Below, piece by piece: positions 4,857 to 7,323 of a stretch of DNA of 7,323 nt. Each line of letters opens with the position of its first letter. Positions within the stretch are counted from its first letter, which is position 1. The DNA is taken from the NCBI GenBank assembly GCA_023250795.1, contig JAHFAB010000090.1:1-7323 (forward strand). Direction: 5' to 3'. Source of the stretch: Bacteriovoracaceae bacterium. Lineage in GTDB: Bacteria; Bdellovibrionota; UBA1018. The translations under genes and the position numbers were made by a program. A model generated the notes under the pieces. That model did not search any database. It was not told the DNA's origin and saw nothing but the letters and a program-made list of their open reading frames with translations.

Positions 4857-5915
4857 CTAAAAAACTCCATTTCCACCTCCGCTCATTTCACACCAACCTA
4901 AGAAAAGTGCTGTGGCTAGTAAGCCTAAAAGTGCTGGAGCAACACAGAGGAAAAGAGGTTTTAGAACCCTCACTCCTAAGACCGAAAGCTCATGTTGGAT
5001 CGCAGACCTGATCTCTTGCCTCAATGAATATAAAATGGTTTCCACTCTTTCTAGACAGGGTCGACCTTCCATGAGACTCACCTGAATTCCTTTTTTCATA
5101 GAACTCCCCAAAGACAGGAGCGCCTGAGCCAATCTCTTTTTTTGAAACTGAGATTCGGGTATGTTTTCCCAGAGTGAGCACCCCCAACGAACGAGCACTT
5201 CTGGAGCATTTTTTTGTAAAAAATCACAGACCTGAACCCAAGCCAGATCTGGAGGAACCCCTGATCTCACTAATGCTAAAAATCGCTCTCCAGCACAAAG
5301 TACACTGAGAACCCAAGCCCGCTCGCTTTTGGCAAGCCCCCCCCACCTGGCCTCTTCTGCGATTTTCATAAGCCAAATCCCTGCTGCCGCAGAAAGTAAA
5401 AAACCCAGCGTACACGCACTGATCCAAGTCCATGGAGAGTGATCCAAACCAGGCATGATTTTATATAGAATGAGTCCTAAGACTGGAACGAGAAATGAAC
5501 AAATCAAAGCTTGAGCCAAGGCTTGTCCAGATTTGGCTCGCGCATCTTTGAGAGTGTCTTGCTGTTCTTGGGCTAAACTCCGAAAACGCTTGAGAGTGGG
5601 AAGAAGAGATCCTCCCTGAGCTCTGAGTTCTTGTAGGCTTGAAAAAATTAGACCTCCCCAAGGATCAGGAAGAGTCCGAATTTCGGACCAATGGTCCGCG
5701 TCTGGGACCATTCCCGCTTCTAAAATCTCCTGAGTCTCATGTAAAAGATAAATCACCTTCTGCAAAATGAGAATTTCTTTTCGAATTCCCCAGGCTGAAC
5801 TCAGCCAGTTCCATGTTCCCCCGTCCAATAGGATGAGTTGTAGGGAGTAAAATAGAAAAATAAAACTCAACGCCCAGAGCCACATAGGCTGTGAGTAATG
5901 CAAAGAGTGGGCCAA
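4857..5915 (-). CDS. Tad/T2SS-type platform protein with two T2SSF-like halves (TadB/TadC fusion-like)
   Basis: This is likely the inner-membrane platform on which the pilus ATPase acts. Numbered from a TTG at 5915 it has 352 residues; ATG at 5885 (Met11) is an equally possible start, and neither has a clear ribosome-binding site. Membrane helices lie at about 12-30, 134-154, 162-183 and 320-342. The first cytoplasmic half (about 45-133) ends with LRAQGGSLLPTLKRFRSLAQ before a helix ending in MPGL, as in TadB. The second half (about 200-318) has ERFLALVRSGVPPDLAW, an ALLSLG segment, the EGRPCLERVETILYSLRQEI helix and the final LKPLFLC-PALLGLL membrane segment. TadB and TadC normally each carry one such domain; here one protein carries two, as GspF/PilC does, with the first half shortened. 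It lies opposite and about 1.8 kb from the ATPase gene. The family is likely; the fusion interpretation is inference. Confidence 0.8.
   Translation of the reverse strand: MAHSLHYSQPMWLWALSFIFLFYSLQLILLDGGTWNWLSSAWGIRKEILILQKVIYLLHETQEILEAGMVPDADHWSEIRTLPDPWGGLIFSSLQELRAQGGSLLPTLKRFRSLAQEQQDTLKDARAKSGQALAQALICSFLVPVLGLILYKIMPGLDHSPWTWISACTLGFLLSAAAGIWLMKIAEEARWGGLAKSERAWVLSVLCAGERFLALVRSGVPPDLAWVQVCDFLQKNAPEVLVRWGCSLWENIPESQFQKKRLAQALLSLGSSMKKGIQVSLMEGRPCLERVETILYSLRQEIRSAIQHELSVLGVRVLKPLFLCVAPALLGLLATALFLGWCEMSGGGNGVF
5674..5712. repeat. Cluster of overlapping palindromes in the platform-protein gene
   Basis: Three inverted repeats overlap here: GTCCGAA-T-TTCGGAC (5674-5688), CGGACCA-A-TGGTCCG (5684-5698) and AATGGTCC-7 nt-GGACCATT (5690-5712). 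They give four alternating copies of a GGACC/GTCCG half-site within coding sequence for about residues 68-81. The cluster ends about 214 bp upstream of the sigma-54 promoter at 5926, within the range at which enhancer-binding activators work. A similar set lies at 865-894. A binding-site role is speculative. Confidence 0.45.
5793..5806. promoter_or_regulatory. Short palindrome upstream of the second sigma-54 promoter
   Basis: GGCTGA-AC-TCAGCC is a perfect 6-bp inverted repeat centred about 150 bp before the predicted start site near 5952, at the edge of the usual distance for an activator site. It lies inside the divergent platform-protein gene and has no counterpart found near the first sigma-54 promoter, so it may be chance. 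Confidence 0.2.
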
Positions 5916-5925
5916 GTTTTTGCTG

Positions 5926-5941
5926 TGGCACGAATCTTGCT
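5926..5941 (+). promoter_or_regulatory. Sigma-54 (-24/-12) promoter of the coiled-coil protein gene
   Basis: TGGCACGAATCTTGCT matches the sigma-54 consensus TGGCACG-N4-TTGCW completely, with GG (5927-5928) and GC (5939-5940) correctly spaced. The start would be near 5952, leaving a 38-nt leader that contains AAGGAG. It differs from the promoter at 511-526 by one base in 16, including an identical AATC in the unconserved spacer. It lies just upstream of the TTG start of the divergent platform gene. Confidence 0.9.
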
Positions 5942-5989
5942 GTTATTGCCAAGAGGATAAAATCACGTTAATAGAAAAGGAGTACTTGT

Positions 5990-6736
5990 ATGAAAAAAAT
6001 TAAACTCGAAAAAATCAAAATCCCCTCAGCAATATCGGAAGATCAACCCGCTAGCCGAAAAATGCTCTATTTAGTCAGAGGAGAGCTTAAGTCCGAAATT
6101 CAGACTGTGAAACTAGAACTGAGGGGAGACATTGCTGAAGTCAAAGCTCAGATCAAATATGAAACAACTGGGCTGAGATATGAAATGAACGCCACGAGGT
6201 CCGAGCTAAAGTCTGATATTCATGGGTTAAGACTTGAAATGGGTGGAATGAAGTCTGAAATGACCGGCATGAAGTCTGATATAACTAGCATGAAGTCTGA
6301 TATAACTAGTATGAAGTCTGATATCTCCACTCTCAAATCAGATATGACTGTAGCAAAAGCAGACATTGTTGAGATGAAGTCTGACATAACCATAATGAAA
6401 GCAGACATCGTTGAGATGAAATCCGACATAACCACAATGAAAGCAGATATAGTAGAGATGAAATCCGACATAACCACAATGAAAGCTGACATTGTTGAAA
6501 TGAAGTCTGATATCTCCATCCTAAAGTCAGATATGGTTGAAGTAAAAAAAGATATCCGGGAACTCAAAGTAGATGTCCAGGAAATCAAAACGAGCAATTA
6601 CCGTATGGAAATTCTCTTAGAGGAACAAAACTCCAATAACAGAATAGTTCTCGAAGGATTACAAGGACTCTGGCAGAGACAACTCAGAATTGAAGAACAA
6701 ATTCCGATGCTTCGACAACTCAGCCGTTCAACCTAA
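5990..6736 (+). CDS. Long heptad-repeat coiled-coil protein under sigma-54 control
   Basis: This 248-residue protein has no signal peptide or membrane helix. Residues 1 to about 72 are charged and probably helical. From about Leu73 to Met206 a nearly unbroken heptad pattern runs with Met/Leu at one core position and Ile/Met at the other, for example MKSDITS and MKADIVE. The core is built from 7-residue repeats and, at 122-177, four 14-residue repeats. The C-terminal 45 residues (from about Asn203) leave the repeat and form an amphipathic, Gln/Leu-rich end. The result should be a rod of roughly 19 heptads, near 20 nm, probably oligomeric through Met/Ile cores. AAGGAG (5977-5982) lies 7 nt before ATG 5990. 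The shared sigma-54 promoter type suggests coexpression with the pilus genes, perhaps as a cytoplasmic scaffold or accessory. I recognise no specific family; function is unknown. Confidence 0.85.
   Translation: MKKIKLEKIKIPSAISEDQPASRKMLYLVRGELKSEIQTVKLELRGDIAEVKAQIKYETTGLRYEMNATRSELKSDIHGLRLEMGGMKSEMTGMKSDITSMKSDITSMKSDISTLKSDMTVAKADIVEMKSDITIMKADIVEMKSDITTMKADIVEMKSDITTMKADIVEMKSDISILKSDMVEVKKDIRELKVDVQEIKTSNYRMEILLEEQNSNNRIVLEGLQGLWQRQLRIEEQIPMLRQLSRST
6248..6541 (+). repeat. Tandem 21-nt repeats (with 42-nt higher-order units) in the coiled-coil gene
   Basis: Fourteen consecutive 21-nt units encode variants of MKSDITS. From 6353 to 6520 they alternate as four 42-nt units of the type MKADIVE-MKSDITT, very similar to each other in DNA as well as protein. 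This points to recent expansion by slippage or unequal recombination, so copy number may vary between strains. Confidence 0.9.
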
Positions 6737-6754
6737 ATTATTTTCTGCTCCGCA

Positions 6755-6783
6755 TTGACAAATCTTTCGCAATGAGTTTAAAG
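6755..6783 (+). promoter_or_regulatory. Possible sigma-70-type promoter before the exported-protein gene
   Basis: TTGACA (6755-6760) is a perfect -35 box, but the hexamer 17 bp further on, TTAAAG (6778-6783), is a poor -10 match. It would place a start near 6790, about 25 nt before the ATG at 6814. No terminator is visible between it and the coiled-coil gene, so read-through from the sigma-54 promoter is an alternative. Confidence 0.3.
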
Positions 6784-6813
6784 AGGCGAGTAGCTTTGTT
6801 CAGGGGGGGAATC

Positions 6814-7323
6814 ATGAACAGATTTTTACGGGGTATAGGGGTAGTCTCAGTTTTTTTATTTATTGCTCAATTTTCTGGTGTTCGATTTTCTGTTGCTCAA
6901 TCTTCCATTGCTAAAGAAGCCTCAAAAGAGCCCCCTAAAATTCTTGATCTGGTCCAGAGTTTTTCAAAATATTATCAAGGTTATACCAGTTTTATTTCAG
7001 AGTCCAATGAACCCGTTTACATGCTTCGAGATTATTTGCTAACTGTTTATAAAGACAATCCAGAAAAACTCAAGGAATATAAAATTTTAGAAGAAGACTC
7101 CATGATTGAAACCGATACTTTTATTGCTGGAATTTTAATTCAAAGAGCTATTTTTTCTGAAACGGAATACTCAATCCAATATCTAATCAAAAATTTTCCA
7201 CAAAATCACTACGACGAAAAAAAACTCACGACTGAAACTAAAAAAATCATAGAAGATCTTTACAGTTTGGGAGCAGTTTTTGGATTTGATGGCGGAAAAG
7301 AAAACAGTACACTCCACTCCATT
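6814..7323 (+). CDS. Exported protein of unknown function, N-terminal part (runs off the window)
   Basis: The frame is open from ATG 6814 to the end of the window (170 codons) without a stop. Residues 1 to about 29 are a signal peptide (MNRFLRG, then VVSVFLFIAQF, with a likely cleavage after SVAQ). No cysteine follows it, so it is probably not a lipoprotein. The mature part is hydrophilic and mostly helical in character, with many Lys, Glu and Tyr residues, for example FSKYYQGYTSF and IIEDLYSLGAVFGFDGGKE. I do not recognise a family. A GGGGGGA run 4 nt before the start can serve as ribosome-binding site. It follows the coiled-coil gene by 77 nt on the same strand. AT-rich codon use is stronger here than in the pilus genes. 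Confidence 0.8.
   Translation, partial: MNRFLRGIGVVSVFLFIAQFSGVRFSVAQSSIAKEASKEPPKILDLVQSFSKYYQGYTSFISESNEPVYMLRDYLLTVYKDNPEKLKEYKILEEDSMIETDTFIAGILIQRAIFSETEYSIQYLIKNFPQNHYDEKKLTTETKKIIEDLYSLGAVFGFDGGKENSTLHSI

Noticed and set aside
5916..5949. Sigma-54 promoter on the minus strand for the platform-protein gene
   Set aside because: TGGCAATAACAGC resembles the -24/-12 pair, but GG and GC are 8 rather than 10 nt apart.
6220..6597. Minus-strand open frame of 125 codons opposite the coiled-coil repeats
   Set aside because: Its repeated ISDFI pattern is simply the complement of the heptad repeats, which lack stop codons on both strands.

Overview
The window looks like chromosomal DNA of a Gram-negative bacterium with moderate GC content. 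It carries signal-peptide proteins, an outer-membrane secretin, sigma-54 promoters and a Tad/Flp-type pilus cassette. The combination is reminiscent of Bdellovibrionota or delta-type proteobacteria, but that placement is an inference; no marker in the window settles it.

Layout. (1) Positions 1-434, minus strand: the 5' end of metK (S-adenosylmethionine synthetase), preceded by a 42-residue Arg/Lys-rich protein. Both probably share a sigma-70-type promoter at 471-500. (2) Positions 511-3033, plus strand: a strong sigma-54 promoter, then a two-gene operon for a CpaC/RcpA-type secretin and a short CpaF/TadA-type ATPase. (3) Positions 3034-3270: an intergenic region dominated by a perfect 65-bp inverted repeat around a 49-nt structured loop, ending in a terminator-like T tract. 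(4) Positions 3271-4779, plus strand: a four-helix membrane protein of unknown function and a protein resembling the CrtC/AttH/tocopherol-cyclase-like (double lipocalin) group. (5) Positions 4857-5915, minus strand: an inner-membrane platform protein with two T2SSF-like halves, resembling a TadB/TadC fusion. (6) Positions 5926-6736, plus strand: a second sigma-54 promoter almost identical to the first, driving a long heptad-repeat coiled-coil protein. (7) Positions 6814-7323, plus strand: the start of an exported protein of unknown function that runs off the window.

How they fit. Secretin (outer-membrane channel), ATPase (motor) and double-T2SSF protein (platform) are three core parts of a Tad-like pilus or secretion machine, here split over two strands with two apparently unrelated genes between them. 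The matching sigma-54 promoters suggest that the secretin-ATPase operon and the coiled-coil protein are switched on together by one enhancer-binding activator, making the coiled-coil protein a candidate accessory of the machine. The most unusual features are this promoter pair, an almost leaderless secretin mRNA predicted from its promoter, the giant hairpin, the fused platform protein, and clusters of alternating TCGGAC/GTCCGA half-sites inside two of the pilus genes.
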